From assembly GCF_018128545.1 (NCBI RefSeq), contig NZ_JAGSND010000011.1, positions 62,001 to 126,000 on the forward strand: a DNA stretch of 64,000 bases. The letters are read 5' to 3'. A model generated the notes under the pieces. That model was not told the origin of the DNA. It did not search any database and was given only the letters and a program-made list of their open reading frames with translations. Position numbers and translations under genes: made by a program. This stretch comes from Sinanaerobacter chloroacetimidivorans (GTDB lineage Bacteria; Bacillota; Clostridia; Peptostreptococcales; Anaerovoracaceae). Of the stretch, positions 52,869-62,102 are shown piece by piece. How positions within the stretch are numbered: position 1 is the first letter of the stretch; every line of letters starts with the position of its first letter.

Positions 52869-53462
52869 ATGCAATGTAATAGAGTTAGTGAGCCAACCAT
52901 TACATACGGTCAAATGAATCTATTATTCGCTATCAGGAATCTCTGGAGAGATATAACAACCTGGTCTAGAGCTTACATGGTTAATAGGTCTGCTGGATTA
53001 GAAATAGCGAATGATGTATTTAATCGTTTATATGAAACACCCCAGGAATTCGGTAATCTTCTTCAATATATTGTTGGATACGATAATGCAGTTAAATTTG
53101 TCCAATTATTATCTCAGCAAATTGTACTTTTTAGATCATTATTAGAAGCAGAAATTGAAGGTGATTCCAATTTAATAGATCAAATAACGCAACAACTGTA
53201 TCAACTCGCAGATGAGAGAGCGAAATTTATGGCCGCCATAAATCCTTTTTGGGATGAAACGGAAACAAGAAATCTAATATATACCTTTTATCAGTATACT
53301 ATGGATGAAATGATTGCAATTTTAACTAAAGATTACGCTAAAGATATAGATATCTATGATAGACTTATTCATCATGCAGATACTATGGGAGACTACTTTA
53401 CAGAAGGTTTATTTAATTATATAGCTTTGAATCAGCAAAGCACTAATAACACTATAACCTAG
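52869..53462 (+). CDS. Small all-helical protein (often misnamed acetylglutamate kinase)
   Basis: 197 aa, GAGGAG ribosome site 8 bases before ATG. Fully helical. The pattern LFAIRNLWRDITTWSRAYMV, then GYDNAVKFVQLLSQQI, then AAINPFWDETETRNLIY, ending DYAKDIDIYDRLIHHADTMGDYFTEGLF, fits a family of small Firmicutes proteins that databases sometimes label acetylglutamate kinase without basis (recalled, not searched). Its function is unknown. The gene is flanked by its own palindromic terminator and by tRNA-fragment repeats, so it probably arrived with the island. Confidence 0.72.
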   Translation: MQCNRVSEPTITYGQMNLLFAIRNLWRDITTWSRAYMVNRSAGLEIANDVFNRLYETPQEFGNLLQYIVGYDNAVKFVQLLSQQIVLFRSLLEAEIEGDSNLIDQITQQLYQLADERAKFMAAINPFWDETETRNLIYTFYQYTMDEMIAILTKDYAKDIDIYDRLIHHADTMGDYFTEGLFNYIALNQQSTNNTIT

Positions 53463-53502
53463 TGAATTTTATAAACTATTTATAATATTTTATAAAGAAC
53501 GT

Positions 53503-53545
53503 CTTAAATCAGCACCACCCGTTTTACGGGTGGTGCTGATTTAAG
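53503..53545. terminator. Perfect 20-bp hairpin
   Basis: CTTAAATCAGCACCACCCGT and its exact complement around a TTT loop. It follows the helical protein gene by 40 bases and probably ends its transcript, although no T-run follows. The next bases are a tRNA-Arg fragment. Confidence 0.7.
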
Positions 53546-53554
53546 CGGAAAAAG

Positions 53555-53571
53555 GATTCGAACATCCGACG
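53555..53571 (-). repeat. Inverted 17-bp fragment of tRNA-Arg
   Basis: GATTCGAACATCCGACG is the exact reverse complement of tRNA bases 45345-45361 (variable loop and T arm). Nothing else of the tRNA is present here. Confidence 0.65.
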
Positions 53572-53663
53572 AGACGGGAAGAATCATAAAAATATAGTTT
53601 TCTGGCAATTAATTGATTATAATGTATTTATAAATAACAAAGGATTAATAGGAGGAATCACTT

Positions 53664-54086
53664 ATGAAAGATCAAAATTGCGCATATTGCATGCAGGGTG
53701 AGCTCGTCGCTCAATTTGGATATCCATGCTGTGAACTGGAGCACAGTATCGTTTATATATTCAAGGAACAGAGTCACAAAGGACGCTGTATCGTTGCATC
53801 GAAACAGCATGTAAGCGAACTGGTTGATTTTACTGATGAAGAACGTAACGGGTATTTTTCTGATATGGCGAAAGTAGCTAACGCTCTTCATAAAGCCTTC
53901 AACCCGGATAAAGTCAATTATGGAGCCTATGGAGACACCGGAAAGCACCTTCATTTCCATCTGGTGCCTAAGTACAAGGATGGTGTGGAGTGGGCAACAA
54001 CCTTCGAAATGAACAGCGGAAAAGTGAAGTTAACTGATTCAGAGTATGAGGCATTGGCCGAACAGATTCGTTCTAATATGCTATAA
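53664..54086 (+). CDS. HIT-family nucleotide hydrolase/transferase
   Basis: 140 aa. The histidine triad HLHFHLVP (H95, H97, H99) near residue 95 and the N-terminal CAYC (C6, C9), a zinc-type pair, with SKQHVSELVDFT as the conserved upstream motif. Members hydrolyse or transfer nucleotidyl groups on dinucleoside polyphosphates, AMP-lysine and the like. GGAGGAATC ribosome site. It stands between the tRNA fragment at 53555 and the one at 54116, at the right edge of the island, so may itself be cargo or the first core gene. Confidence 0.88.
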   Translation: MKDQNCAYCMQGELVAQFGYPCCELEHSIVYIFKEQSHKGRCIVASKQHVSELVDFTDEERNGYFSDMAKVANALHKAFNPDKVNYGAYGDTGKHLHFHLVPKYKDGVEWATTFEMNSGKVKLTDSEYEALAEQIRSNML

Positions 54087-54115
54087 AACTCGGGTACGCT
54101 ATAGGTCCGGAGGTT

Positions 54116-54128
54116 GTTCGAATCATCT
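54116..54128 (+). repeat. Short direct fragment of tRNA-Arg T arm
   Basis: GTTCGAATCATCT equals tRNA bases 45353-45365 and is preceded by a CGGAGG-like remnant. Possible far-right attachment remnant of the island. Confidence 0.45.
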
Positions 54129-54142
54129 TATGAGTTTAAAAG

Positions 54143-54175
54143 ACCCTATAACTTCAATAGTTATAGGGTTTTAAT
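54143..54175. terminator. Terminator between HIT and permease genes
   Basis: Perfect 11-base stem ACCCTATAACT/AGTTATAGGGT, loop TCAAT, TTTTAATC on plus and CTTTTAAAC on minus. Serves the two convergent transcripts. Confidence 0.8.
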
Positions 54176-54246
54176 CTTTCTGTTGCACCAAATTATTATG
54201 GGGCCATCCTATCTAACTTGACAGGTTACCCAGCCATGAATTCCCC

Positions 54247-55548
54247 CTAACTCTTCTTGGGAAGAATATTATCCAGAATTAGTGCAAGCAGGATCCCGTC
54301 AACCAAGCCGTTAGGCAAAATATATGCGGCTACACCCGGAAGCGCCTGAAAGGTCTCTTCCGGCAAAAACATCGTGCCAATCCCGACGATCAGTGAAATA
54401 CCGATAACAAAACACTCTCTGTTGGTTAGTTTCGTATTTTGCAGTTCTTTCAGACCCTGGCCCAAAATCAGGGCAAAAATCACGAGGAGCGCGCCGCATC
54501 CAACTGCCATCGGAATTGTGGCCAGCAACATTCCCACCGGGGTAATCATTCCCATTAAAATCATCACAGCACCAGCCAGTATAAAAGGTGATCTGGCGGC
54601 AACACCTGTCATCGCAAGAAATCCTGTGGAAGATAAGTATGGCATAAATGCGATGATGGAAAAAACACCGGTCAATGAGGTCGTGAAACCATGTATGGAA
54701 AAGGAACGATTCCATTGTTTTACGGAAACTTGATCTTCCATCAATTCCGCCATGCTTTTGATGCTGGTATAGGTCATGGACAGCAGAACAAGTGAGGCGA
54801 GCACACAAGTCGCTGTGACTCCTGCATCAAAGGTTGGCTTTCCCCAGGCAAATATCTCCGGCAGGGAAATCCATCCCTTTCCGGTCTGGTAGGGCGAATT
54901 TGTCATCCCTAGAAATGCTGCTGCGATCCATCCGGTCAGGATGCCGATTAACGTTGAAATGCTCTGCAAAAATCCCCTGGTGAAAAGATTCAGCATTAAG
55001 TTGATCACCACAACCCCGAAAAACACTGCGGCCACTTTGAAGTCTGCCGTTTGATTGGTCGCTGTGATTCCAAGCATACCCTTCACAATACTTGGACTGA
55101 TCTGAAGAACCATCAAGAGAATCAAAACACTGTTGACCGCAGGAGTGAACAGTTTTGTAACACGCGGAATCCATCCCGCCATCGTGATCAGTATCACGAC
55201 GATGCCCGCAATCATCAATCCTCCTTCCATGTCTGTACGCAGAGTCGGCAGATCCTTCCCCACCGCAGGAGCGAGGCCTGCCATAAGAGTCAGAATACCG
55301 ATCCAAAACCCGGCCGGAGCCTCAAGAATGGGATATCCATGTCCGAATTTCACCTGCAGGATCGAAATGACCCCGCTGATGAGAAAGGTTCTTTGCAGCA
55401 TGTCTGCAATTTCATTTTGGGAAAGTCCCAGCAGCGGCCCGGCTACCACTGGCATTACCACCGTAGATAGCGCAATAAAGATCACATGTTGGAACCCATA
55501 GATCATATTTTTTCGGATCGTAAGTTTATCATTCAGTTTATACAGCAT
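54247..55548 (-). CDS. Xanthine/uracil permease-family transporter
   Basis: 433 aa, about 12-14 membrane segments, NCS2 (nucleobase:cation symporter-2) family. Recognisable parts are the N-terminal YGFQHVIFIALSTVVMPVVA, PILEAPAGFWIGILTLMAG, and the late FMPYLSSTGFLAMTGVAARS with MILMGMITPVGMLLATIP. It imports a nucleobase with H+ or Na+. It overlaps the 2Fe-2S subunit gene by 11 bases and is the last gene of the molybdenum hydroxylase operon, so it most likely brings in the hydroxylase substrate. Confidence 0.88.
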   Translation of the reverse strand: MLYKLNDKLTIRKNMIYGFQHVIFIALSTVVMPVVAGPLLGLSQNEIADMLQRTFLISGVISILQVKFGHGYPILEAPAGFWIGILTLMAGLAPAVGKDLPTLRTDMEGGLMIAGIVVILITMAGWIPRVTKLFTPAVNSVLILLMVLQISPSIVKGMLGITATNQTADFKVAAVFFGVVVINLMLNLFTRGFLQSISTLIGILTGWIAAAFLGMTNSPYQTGKGWISLPEIFAWGKPTFDAGVTATCVLASLVLLSMTYTSIKSMAELMEDQVSVKQWNRSFSIHGFTTSLTGVFSIIAFMPYLSSTGFLAMTGVAARSPFILAGAVMILMGMITPVGMLLATIPMAVGCGALLVIFALILGQGLKELQNTKLTNRECFVIGISLIVGIGTMFLPEETFQALPGVAAYILPNGLVDGILLALILDNILPKKS

Positions 55549-56011
55549 CGTTGTCTATTGCCCCTTCAACTGCAGCAATGATATTTTGATAGCCTGTGCA
55601 TCTGCAGAGATTTCCCGAAAGAGCGATCTTGATTTCTTCCTGCGTAGGGTGTGGATTTTTTAAAAGTAAGGCTTTTGCACTCATAAGCATTCCGGGAGTA
55701 CAAAACCCGCATTGCACTGCATGATGGTCGATGAAGGACTGCTGAAGGCGGTCAAGCTTGCCATCCTGCTCAAGGGCTTCAATGGTTATAATTTCGGCTC
55801 CATTGATCTGAGGTGCGAGTACAAGACAGGAGTTCACAGCAATTCCATCCATCAGCACGGTGCAAGCGCCGCATTCGCCCGAGCTGCAGCCCTCCTTTGT
55901 TCCTGTGAGAAATAGTTCTTCACGAAGCAGGTTTAAAAGTGTCATTTCAGGGTCAACAGCCATACCAACTTCTTTTCCGTTTAACAGAAAACGAATTTCC
56001 AATTTTTCCAT
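55538..56011 (-). CDS. Molybdenum hydroxylase, 2Fe-2S subunit
   Basis: 157 aa of the xanthine dehydrogenase family. Plant-type cluster ligands GCSSGECGAC (C42, C47, C50) with C62, and the second cluster CGFC (C101, C104) with CRC (C136, C138) in LSGNLCRCTGY. It transfers electrons from the molybdopterin to the FAD subunit. The start is four bases after the FAD-subunit stop. Named XdhC in E. coli-like nomenclature; substrate not fixed. Confidence 0.93.
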   Translation of the reverse strand: MEKLEIRFLLNGKEVGMAVDPEMTLLNLLREELFLTGTKEGCSSGECGACTVLMDGIAVNSCLVLAPQINGAEIITIEALEQDGKLDRLQQSFIDHHAVQCGFCTPGMLMSAKALLLKNPHPTQEEIKIALSGNLCRCTGYQNIIAAVEGAIDNDAV

Positions 56012-56014
56012 ATC

Positions 56015-56884
56015 TTATTCCTCCTTTCCCAAAGCCTCTTTAATAAGTGAAACCGTAAACTTTTCAATAACCGGAAGCTTATAGGCGCTTGACGAGCGTG
56101 TTCCGGTCTGTGTAAATACGTACTCTGCTGCAAGTTTCCCCGCCTTGTTCAGAAGGTCCGCGGTTAATTCCCGGCCTGTCAGAAATTCTTCTACGGCTCT
56201 GATTCTTTCCGGTTTTGAGGTAGACGCTCCTAAAGCAAACTTCACGCTCTCCGCGATGTTGTTATGCAGCCGGAATACACAGCATCCGTTTATTCTTGCA
56301 ATAGCCAAAGCATTTCGCCTTCCGATTTTTTTAAAAGAGGAGCGGATGTCTGCTGCAGGATGTTTCAATATAATGCTTGTCAGTATTTCACTGCCTTTTA
56401 GTGCGATTTTCTTGCTGTCAAGTATAAAATCTTCCAGCGCCAAGATCCGGATGTCAACGGTTCCATCCGCAGCAAGTGATTGAAGCTCCATTTCTGCATC
56501 AAGGCAGAGAAGCGGAGTCAAACTATCTGCGGCTGCACTGGCATTGCAGATATTGCCGCCGATTGTGCCCCGGTTTCTGATCTGTGGCGAACCGATGGTC
56601 GCCGCAGCATTACAAAGCATCTTTGCCGCATTTCTTAAAATCTCCGAGTCTGAGATCTCCGTAAAGCTGGTCATTGCGCCGATTCTTATGCGGCCTCCCG
56701 CTGCTTCTATACCTTTTAGCTCATGAACCTTGGATAAATCGATCACGCTTCCTTCAGGTCCCTTGTCATTGTGCAAGGCGACCACAAGATCCGTTCCGCC
56801 TGCGAGCAGGGAAGATCCTTCATAATCTCTTCTCAGCTGAAGTGCTTTGATTAAAGTATCGGGTTGAAAAAATTCCCTAATCAT
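56015..56884 (-). CDS. Molybdenum hydroxylase, FAD-binding subunit
   Basis: 289 aa. CO dehydrogenase flavoprotein-type FAD motifs: LLAGGTDLVVALHN at about residue 28 and IGSPQIRNRGTIGGNICNAS (about 92-111), both with the full glycine set. The C-terminal domain (about 175-280) is the CO_deh_flav_C type. Passes electrons to NAD+ or ferredoxin. Starts four bases inside the molybdopterin subunit gene end (overlap 56881-56884), so they are coupled. Confidence 0.92.
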   Translation of the reverse strand: MIREFFQPDTLIKALQLRRDYEGSSLLAGGTDLVVALHNDKGPEGSVIDLSKVHELKGIEAAGGRIRIGAMTSFTEISDSEILRNAAKMLCNAAATIGSPQIRNRGTIGGNICNASAAADSLTPLLCLDAEMELQSLAADGTVDIRILALEDFILDSKKIALKGSEILTSIILKHPAADIRSSFKKIGRRNALAIARINGCCVFRLHNNIAESVKFALGASTSKPERIRAVEEFLTGRELTADLLNKAGKLAAEYVFTQTGTRSSSAYKLPVIEKFTVSLIKEALGKEE

Positions 56885-59250
56885 TGCGTCTCCCCTCCTT
56901 TTAACATTCTTTCCGGTTCTTCAGAACCGTTGACAGAATTTAGGCTAGAAAATCGCAAATCTTTAATTTGCTGATTTTCATCGTTAATAGATCCCAGCCT
57001 TTCGCTTTCTTGAATTGCTGCGAACACGCTCTCCAAATCTGCCGGAAGCTTCCGTATTCTGACACCTAGTGCATTTTCAATGGCGTTGATCACCGCAGGT
57101 GCAAGGGTTGCGGTGGAGGATTCTCCGATTCCCTTTACCCCCAGCGGATTGACCCCCGGTTGCTTCGGTTCCAGAGGCATCGGTCTGAAGTTATGGAAGT
57201 CCAAGGTTGTGGGCAGTAAATATCCATCAAAATTCAGCGTTTTTACCTGGCCCTTCTGGATCACAACTTCTTCTGTCAAAGTAAAGCCCAGGGCCATAGA
57301 AGCCCCTCCGGCGATTTGACCCTTAACCTCGGGTTCATTCAATACCCGGCCAACATCGTGAATCGCAACTAAATCTATGATTTCAACCTTTCCTGAGGAT
57401 AAATCGATTTCAACCTCTGCGCCGCAGGCTCCATAGTTAAAGGAGGCATAGGTATCGCCGCAGTTTTTATCAAAATCCCACCACACCGGGGGGAGCGACC
57501 ACCAACCGTAACCGAAAACACCCGGAAGCTTTGTATAGCATAGAGTGATGGCATCCTGGAAGCTGATTTGTTTTTCTTTATTTTTTGTAAAGATGCTGTT
57601 ATTTTCGAATATTAATTCCTCGGAAGCAACCGACCAAGCTTCAGCCACGACTTTAGCGATTCTAATTTTGGCATCTTCTGCAGCAACGACTGCGGCATTC
57701 CCTGATGTGATCGTTCCTCTGGAGCCTACTGTTGCTCCGCTGTCCGGCAAATAGGCAGTATCCAGCGGGCTGACCTTCAGGTGATCAATGCTGACTCCTA
57801 GAGTCTTACTGACCATCTGAAGCACAATATTGCTTCCTCCCTGGCCCATTTCTGCGATTCCGGTGAGTACCGTTACGCTTCCATCCCGTTCAATATGAAT
57901 GTTTACAGCTGCAGCGTCCAGGGTTGTAACTCCGGCCCCGTTGGCCTCCCCGCGGAATATGCAGGAGATGCCTCTTCCCCGTACCTTTCCCTCTTGTAGG
58001 GCTGCAGGCTTTTCATGAAGAGGAAAAACCTGTTCAAGCTTGTCGAGACACTCTATCAGATTGACGCTTTTCAGTTCCTGACTGGTTGCAGTAATCGAAC
58101 CTTCCCGGTAGGCGTTGAGGCGCCTGATCTCCAGAGGATCCATCCCAAGTTCTTTCGCAAGTTCGCTCATCAGCGACTCTGAGGCAAAGTCTACCTGAGG
58201 CGAGCCAAAGCCTCGAACTGCGTCAGAATATACATTATTTGTATAGGCACCGACAATGGTTGTAGAGACGTTTTCGATATTATAGGGTCCAGTTGCCTCT
58301 ACGGTAGCTCTCCATATGGTAGCTTTACTCTTTGTTATGTATGCGCCTACATCCACAAGGCCGTTAATTTCTATTGCAGTAATGTGTCCGTTCTTTTTGG
58401 CGCCTATTTTATATTTTAATTTGAAGGGGTGTCTTTTACTCCCCTCAAGCAGCACTTCCTCCCGGCTCCAGGTCATTTTACATGGTCTTCCGGTAAGCAT
58501 TGCAGCCATGGCCGCACGGGAAGCTATGACATTGATATCACAGTCCTTTCCTCCAAAAGCACCGCCAATGGCAGGCTGAATCAGTCTGACCCGATTTTCG
58601 CTGAGGCCGCAGGCAGCGGCTACAGCTCTTTTCACATTAAAGGGGCCTTTTCCCGGGCAGTATACAGAGATACCGTCGGCTTCCGGCACAACGATGGCGC
58701 CATCCGGTTCTATAGCTGCATGCATTGCCCTTTGGGTAGCGTATTCCCTTTCAAGTATGACATCTGCCTCCTTAAAACCTTCAGCAATATTACCCTTTAC
58801 GGTTTTATGGGTGATTGCACAATTCGAGTCGCCGTGCAAGATGGGAGCACCTGGTTCAAATGCCTCTTCGGGAGTAAAAATAGCCGGAAGTTCCTCATAC
58901 TCTACTTTTACAAGTTTTGCTGCCTTTAATGCCAGTGACTTTGTCTCTGCTACAACAAGGGCTACGCCGTCTCCGGTACACTTCACCGCCTCCGCAGCAA
59001 GTACGGGCTTATCGTTTGGCAAATGATTTCTTCCAAAAACGTCCTTTGCAGTGAGTACTCTCACAACACCCTTCAACTTCAGGGCCTCCGAGCTGTCAAT
59101 ATGTAAAATCCTTGCATGGGGAACGGGAATTCTGACTGTTTGTACGTAGAGCATCCCGGGAAATTTTAAATCATCCACATACTTGGCTTTGCCGGTTATC
59201 TTCCCATAGGCATCCTGCCTGTCAATTGGGCTTACTTTTTCATTTTCCAC
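56881..59250 (-). CDS. Molybdenum hydroxylase, molybdopterin-binding catalytic subunit
   Basis: 789 aa from a GTG at 59250, which has AAAGGAGG eight bases before it; an ATG 11 codons upstream has no ribosome site. Order: N-terminal aldehyde oxidase/xanthine dehydrogenase a/b hammerhead (about 5-120), then two Moco-binding regions, with GGAFGGKD, VRGFGSPQ, the MGQGGSN loop and the catalytic Glu in GVKGIGES near the C terminus. Hydroxylates an N-heterocycle or aldehyde carbon with water. Xanthine is the common substrate, but nicotinate, purines and aldehydes are all handled by this family; context with a nucleobase permease favours a purine. Confidence 0.9.
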   Translation of the reverse strand: MENEKVSPIDRQDAYGKITGKAKYVDDLKFPGMLYVQTVRIPVPHARILHIDSSEALKLKGVVRVLTAKDVFGRNHLPNDKPVLAAEAVKCTGDGVALVVAETKSLALKAAKLVKVEYEELPAIFTPEEAFEPGAPILHGDSNCAITHKTVKGNIAEGFKEADVILEREYATQRAMHAAIEPDGAIVVPEADGISVYCPGKGPFNVKRAVAAACGLSENRVRLIQPAIGGAFGGKDCDINVIASRAAMAAMLTGRPCKMTWSREEVLLEGSKRHPFKLKYKIGAKKNGHITAIEINGLVDVGAYITKSKATIWRATVEATGPYNIENVSTTIVGAYTNNVYSDAVRGFGSPQVDFASESLMSELAKELGMDPLEIRRLNAYREGSITATSQELKSVNLIECLDKLEQVFPLHEKPAALQEGKVRGRGISCIFRGEANGAGVTTLDAAAVNIHIERDGSVTVLTGIAEMGQGGSNIVLQMVSKTLGVSIDHLKVSPLDTAYLPDSGATVGSRGTITSGNAAVVAAEDAKIRIAKVVAEAWSVASEELIFENNSIFTKNKEKQISFQDAITLCYTKLPGVFGYGWWSLPPVWWDFDKNCGDTYASFNYGACGAEVEIDLSSGKVEIIDLVAIHDVGRVLNEPEVKGQIAGGASMALGFTLTEEVVIQKGQVKTLNFDGYLLPTTLDFHNFRPMPLEPKQPGVNPLGVKGIGESSTATLAPAVINAIENALGVRIRKLPADLESVFAAIQESERLGSINDENQQIKDLRFSSLNSVNGSEEPERMLKGGETQ

Positions 59251-59313
59251 GCGTTTCGCCTCCTTTGGTTTGATCGGCGGCATCAGCGGCGGGTTTCATG
59301 CCCCTGCCAACGC

Positions 59314-60342
59314 CTATAGCATTTCCTTCATGGAAGAATAGTCATAATAGGTCTGAAATCCTCCGGTGTGAAGGAAAACCACCCTTGAGCCCTTTTGGAT
59401 TGCACCACTTCTGATCAGTCCGATGAGCCCGGCCAGCGTTTTTCCTGAGTAAACAGGATCAAGAAGGATTCCTTCGGTCCTTGCCAGAAGCTCTATGGCC
59501 TCCTTCAATTCAACAGTGGGTCTGGAATAGCCTTCTCCAACGTACTCCTCATAGCAGCGGATCTTATCCTTCTGGGGCGTTTCCAGATTCAGAAGGGAGG
59601 CCGTTCCTTCAAGGGCTCCGGAAACAGAATTCAGCTGTCGCTCATTCTTTTGAGCAACATTGATTCCAATGACGGAAGCCGGGTAGCCAGCCTGCTCAAA
59701 TCCGAGTATCAAGCCCGCCTGTGTTCCTCCGGTACCGCTTGGGCATACCACATAGTCGAAATCAAGATTTCGTTCTCTGCCCTGCTGGATCAGTTCCTCG
59801 GCACAAAGGATATACCCGCAATTTCCCAGAGGACAGGTTCCGCCTCTTGCGAGTATGTAAGGCTTCCTGCCTTGCACCTCAAGGTCTGCTTTCATGTCCA
59901 GTGCAAGCTCCATGGTATGAAGCGGTCCGGTAACGGGAGCTCCGCAGCTGACTGTCCTTGAGACACCGGCAAACTCATATAAGTGCTTATTTGGGTCAAG
60001 CTCGTAATCGTAGTCTGACTTTGCCCAGTTTTCAAGAATCAGCTCGGTTTTCATCCCCTCTATATTGGCCATTAAGATGGCCATGAGGTTATGATTACAC
60101 TGAACCGTACTTGCTGTAATGATCGTGTCAGCAGAAAGATCCACTGCTTCCTGGAAGAGAAATTCCAGCTTTCTAGTCTTGTTGCCGCCGAAAGGAAGCA
60201 GGTCATCCCGCTTTATATAGAGTTCCACGTTCCCGCCTAGAGCCTGTGATAAATGAGCCAGTCTCTGCAGCGGGGTTATCTGCGTAATATACCTTCTTCT
60301 TGGAATATCCTTGATTTTTTCAAAAAAACTCTTTTCTGACAT
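59314..60342 (-). CDS. PLP-dependent D-cysteine desulfhydrase / ACC deaminase-type enzyme
   Basis: 342 aa from ATG 60342; the ATG two codons upstream is too close to the AAGGAG. Tryptophan-synthase-beta-like fold type II: PLP lysine in FGGNKTRKLEF (about residue 55), SSGGxxN replaced by TASTVQCNHN for the carboxylate, GGTCPLGNCGYI and the phosphate loop GTGGTQAGLIL. Cleaves D-cysteine or a similar amino acid to 2-oxoacid and ammonia. Being inside the hydroxylase operon, it may act on an amino acid released from the heterocycle, or on a thiol amino acid. The start almost touches the stop of the GntR gene. Confidence 0.82.
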   Translation of the reverse strand: MSEKSFFEKIKDIPRRRYITQITPLQRLAHLSQALGGNVELYIKRDDLLPFGGNKTRKLEFLFQEAVDLSADTIITASTVQCNHNLMAILMANIEGMKTELILENWAKSDYDYELDPNKHLYEFAGVSRTVSCGAPVTGPLHTMELALDMKADLEVQGRKPYILARGGTCPLGNCGYILCAEELIQQGRERNLDFDYVVCPSGTGGTQAGLILGFEQAGYPASVIGINVAQKNERQLNSVSGALEGTASLLNLETPQKDKIRCYEEYVGEGYSRPTVELKEAIELLARTEGILLDPVYSGKTLAGLIGLIRSGAIQKGSRVVFLHTGGFQTYYDYSSMKEML

Positions 60343-60348
60343 ATCCAT

Positions 60349-61020
60349 TCACTCCTTCTGCTTTGCTTCCATCTCTACAATCAGCTCTTCCAAATGAGAA
60401 ATGGCAGCCTGTAATGCTTTTCCTTCATTACGCTCAGCAAGAGCATCATAAATCGACTCATGACGTACAGCCAGATTTTTCAAACCCTTGTCTGAAAGTT
60501 TTTTCGTCGCAATATAAGTCCATTCTCTTATATAGCATTGACTCCACAACCGAAGCAGCATTTTATTCTCAGAAACTTCAATGATCTTCTGATGAAACAA
60601 TGCATCAAGCTTTATGTATAAATCAAACTCATGGTTCTCTGCAGCAGCTTCCATCTCCTTCATTACGTTGAAAAGGTCCTGAAGCTGTTCATCGGTAATG
60701 TTTTGCACCGCATACATCATTCCCAGGGTCTCAAGGCTGATCCGCACTTTATAGGAATCCTTCACATCCTTGATTGTATGCTCTTTTACATAACATCCTT
60801 GAAACGGTATGTTTTCTACAAGTCCTATTATTTCAAGCTCTCTGATTGCTTCCCTTACAGGAGACTGTGATACGCCAAGTTCCTTTGCACACCGTGTCTC
60901 TACAATGCGGTCTCCTGGTTTCAATTCTCCCGAAAGGATCGATTCTTTTATGTAATCACAGATTTCTTCCCGAAATAAGCTACGTTTTTTTAGTTGCTTT
61001 TTAGTTGCTTCCTCTGCCAT
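60349..61020 (-). CDS. GntR/FadR-family regulator (FCD)
   Basis: 223 aa. Winged helix at residues ~12-80 (FREEICDYIKESILSG, LGVSQSPVREAIRELEIIGLV), FCD domain about 95-215 with DALFHQKIIEVSENKMLLRL, the metal/effector helix pattern. It sits between the ABC transporter and the catabolic genes, all on one strand, so it is the likely controller of this cluster. It is a distant paralogue of the GntR next to ispE. Confidence 0.88.
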   Translation of the reverse strand: MAEEATKKQLKKRSLFREEICDYIKESILSGELKPGDRIVETRCAKELGVSQSPVREAIRELEIIGLVENIPFQGCYVKEHTIKDVKDSYKVRISLETLGMMYAVQNITDEQLQDLFNVMKEMEAAAENHEFDLYIKLDALFHQKIIEVSENKMLLRLWSQCYIREWTYIATKKLSDKGLKNLAVRHESIYDALAERNEGKALQAAISHLEELIVEMEAKQKE

Positions 61021-61099
61021 AATGAGTCCTTCCTACCAAGTATACATTTATGGAATTTGGTTAAATCATCTTGTGGGAGTATCTTGTTTCTTTCTTCAG

Positions 61100-62101
61100 T
61101 TACCTTTTACGTCTGTCACTGACATAGGCAATCAGTAAAGCGAACAGTACGATGCCAAATCCCAGCCATTTTCCTGCATCTCCCCAGCCCAAAGCAACAA
61201 GAAGGTTTGTAAGTGTCTGAAGGAAAATAGAGCCTAAAATTACTCTGAAATAATTTCCTTCTCCGCCTACAAGAGATACTCCTCCAACTACCACTGCGGC
61301 TATGCTCGGCATAACATAGCTTGAACCCATATCTTTAAAGGCAATGCCCATATTTCCGATCAACAAAAGTCCTATCAGACTCGCTGCAACTCCGCTGATC
61401 ATAAAGGCAACAAGCCTTACTGCCTTAACGTTTACACCGCTTAGGTAGGCAGTTTTTTCGTTTGTGCCGACCCCAAAGAGCATTAAGCCCCATCTCGTTT
61501 TATAAAGAAGGATCATTACAATCACAGCCAGAGAGATCAAAACGAACAAAATATTGGGAAAGATTCCTGTTGATTTAGCCGCAATGATTTCCAGGATCGG
61601 GGACGGTTTACCCGTAATATTTCTGCCTGCTGTATATACGTTGATAATCCCCTGTATGATACTGGCCATTGCCATTGTAACAACCAGCGGAGGAAGCTTT
61701 ATATAAGCAATCAGTGCTCCGTTTGCGAAACCGATCACAGCACCGACGACCAAAGCGACCAGGATGGCCGGTAACAGGTTCCCGTTTTGTCCGTCCATAA
61801 TCGATGCAGTCAGAATTGCGGTCAGTGTTGCCGTATAACCCACAGACAAATCGAGCCCGGCGCCTCCCGCGGCTATAACGATCATCTGGCATAGCGCAAA
61901 CAATGCGATAAAAGAAGATAGCTTGATTGTCAGAAGGATTTGTCCTACACTGAAAAAGTTTGATACAATGGCCTCCCCCAGTATAAACAGCAATATAATC
62001 AGAAGGAAAGCAACAATAGTTTTTTTATTTTCATTGAGAATTACGCTTAGCGTACCCTTCTGCGCAATGCTCATGTTCTCTGCATTTTTCATGGTATTCA
62101 T
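61100..62101 (-). CDS. ABC sugar/nucleoside transporter permease (RbsC type)
   Basis: 333 aa, about 8-10 membrane helices, branched-chain/ribose permease superfamily. Recognisable: IVIAAGGAGLDLSVGYTATL, AIGFANGALIAYIKLPPLVVTMAM, GVNVKAVRLVAFMISGVAASL, and AVVVGGVSLVGGEG near residue 270. Its start is two bases past the second permease gene; no terminator found behind it. The GntR gene begins 80 bases downstream. Confidence 0.9.
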   Translation of the reverse strand: MNTMKNAENMSIAQKGTLSVILNENKKTIVAFLLIILLFILGEAIVSNFFSVGQILLTIKLSSFIALFALCQMIVIAAGGAGLDLSVGYTATLTAILTASIMDGQNGNLLPAILVALVVGAVIGFANGALIAYIKLPPLVVTMAMASIIQGIINVYTAGRNITGKPSPILEIIAAKSTGIFPNILFVLISLAVIVMILLYKTRWGLMLFGVGTNEKTAYLSGVNVKAVRLVAFMISGVAASLIGLLLIGNMGIAFKDMGSSYVMPSIAAVVVGGVSLVGGEGNYFRVILGSIFLQTLTNLLVALGWGDAGKWLGFGIVLFALLIAYVSDRRKR

Positions 62102-62102
62102 A

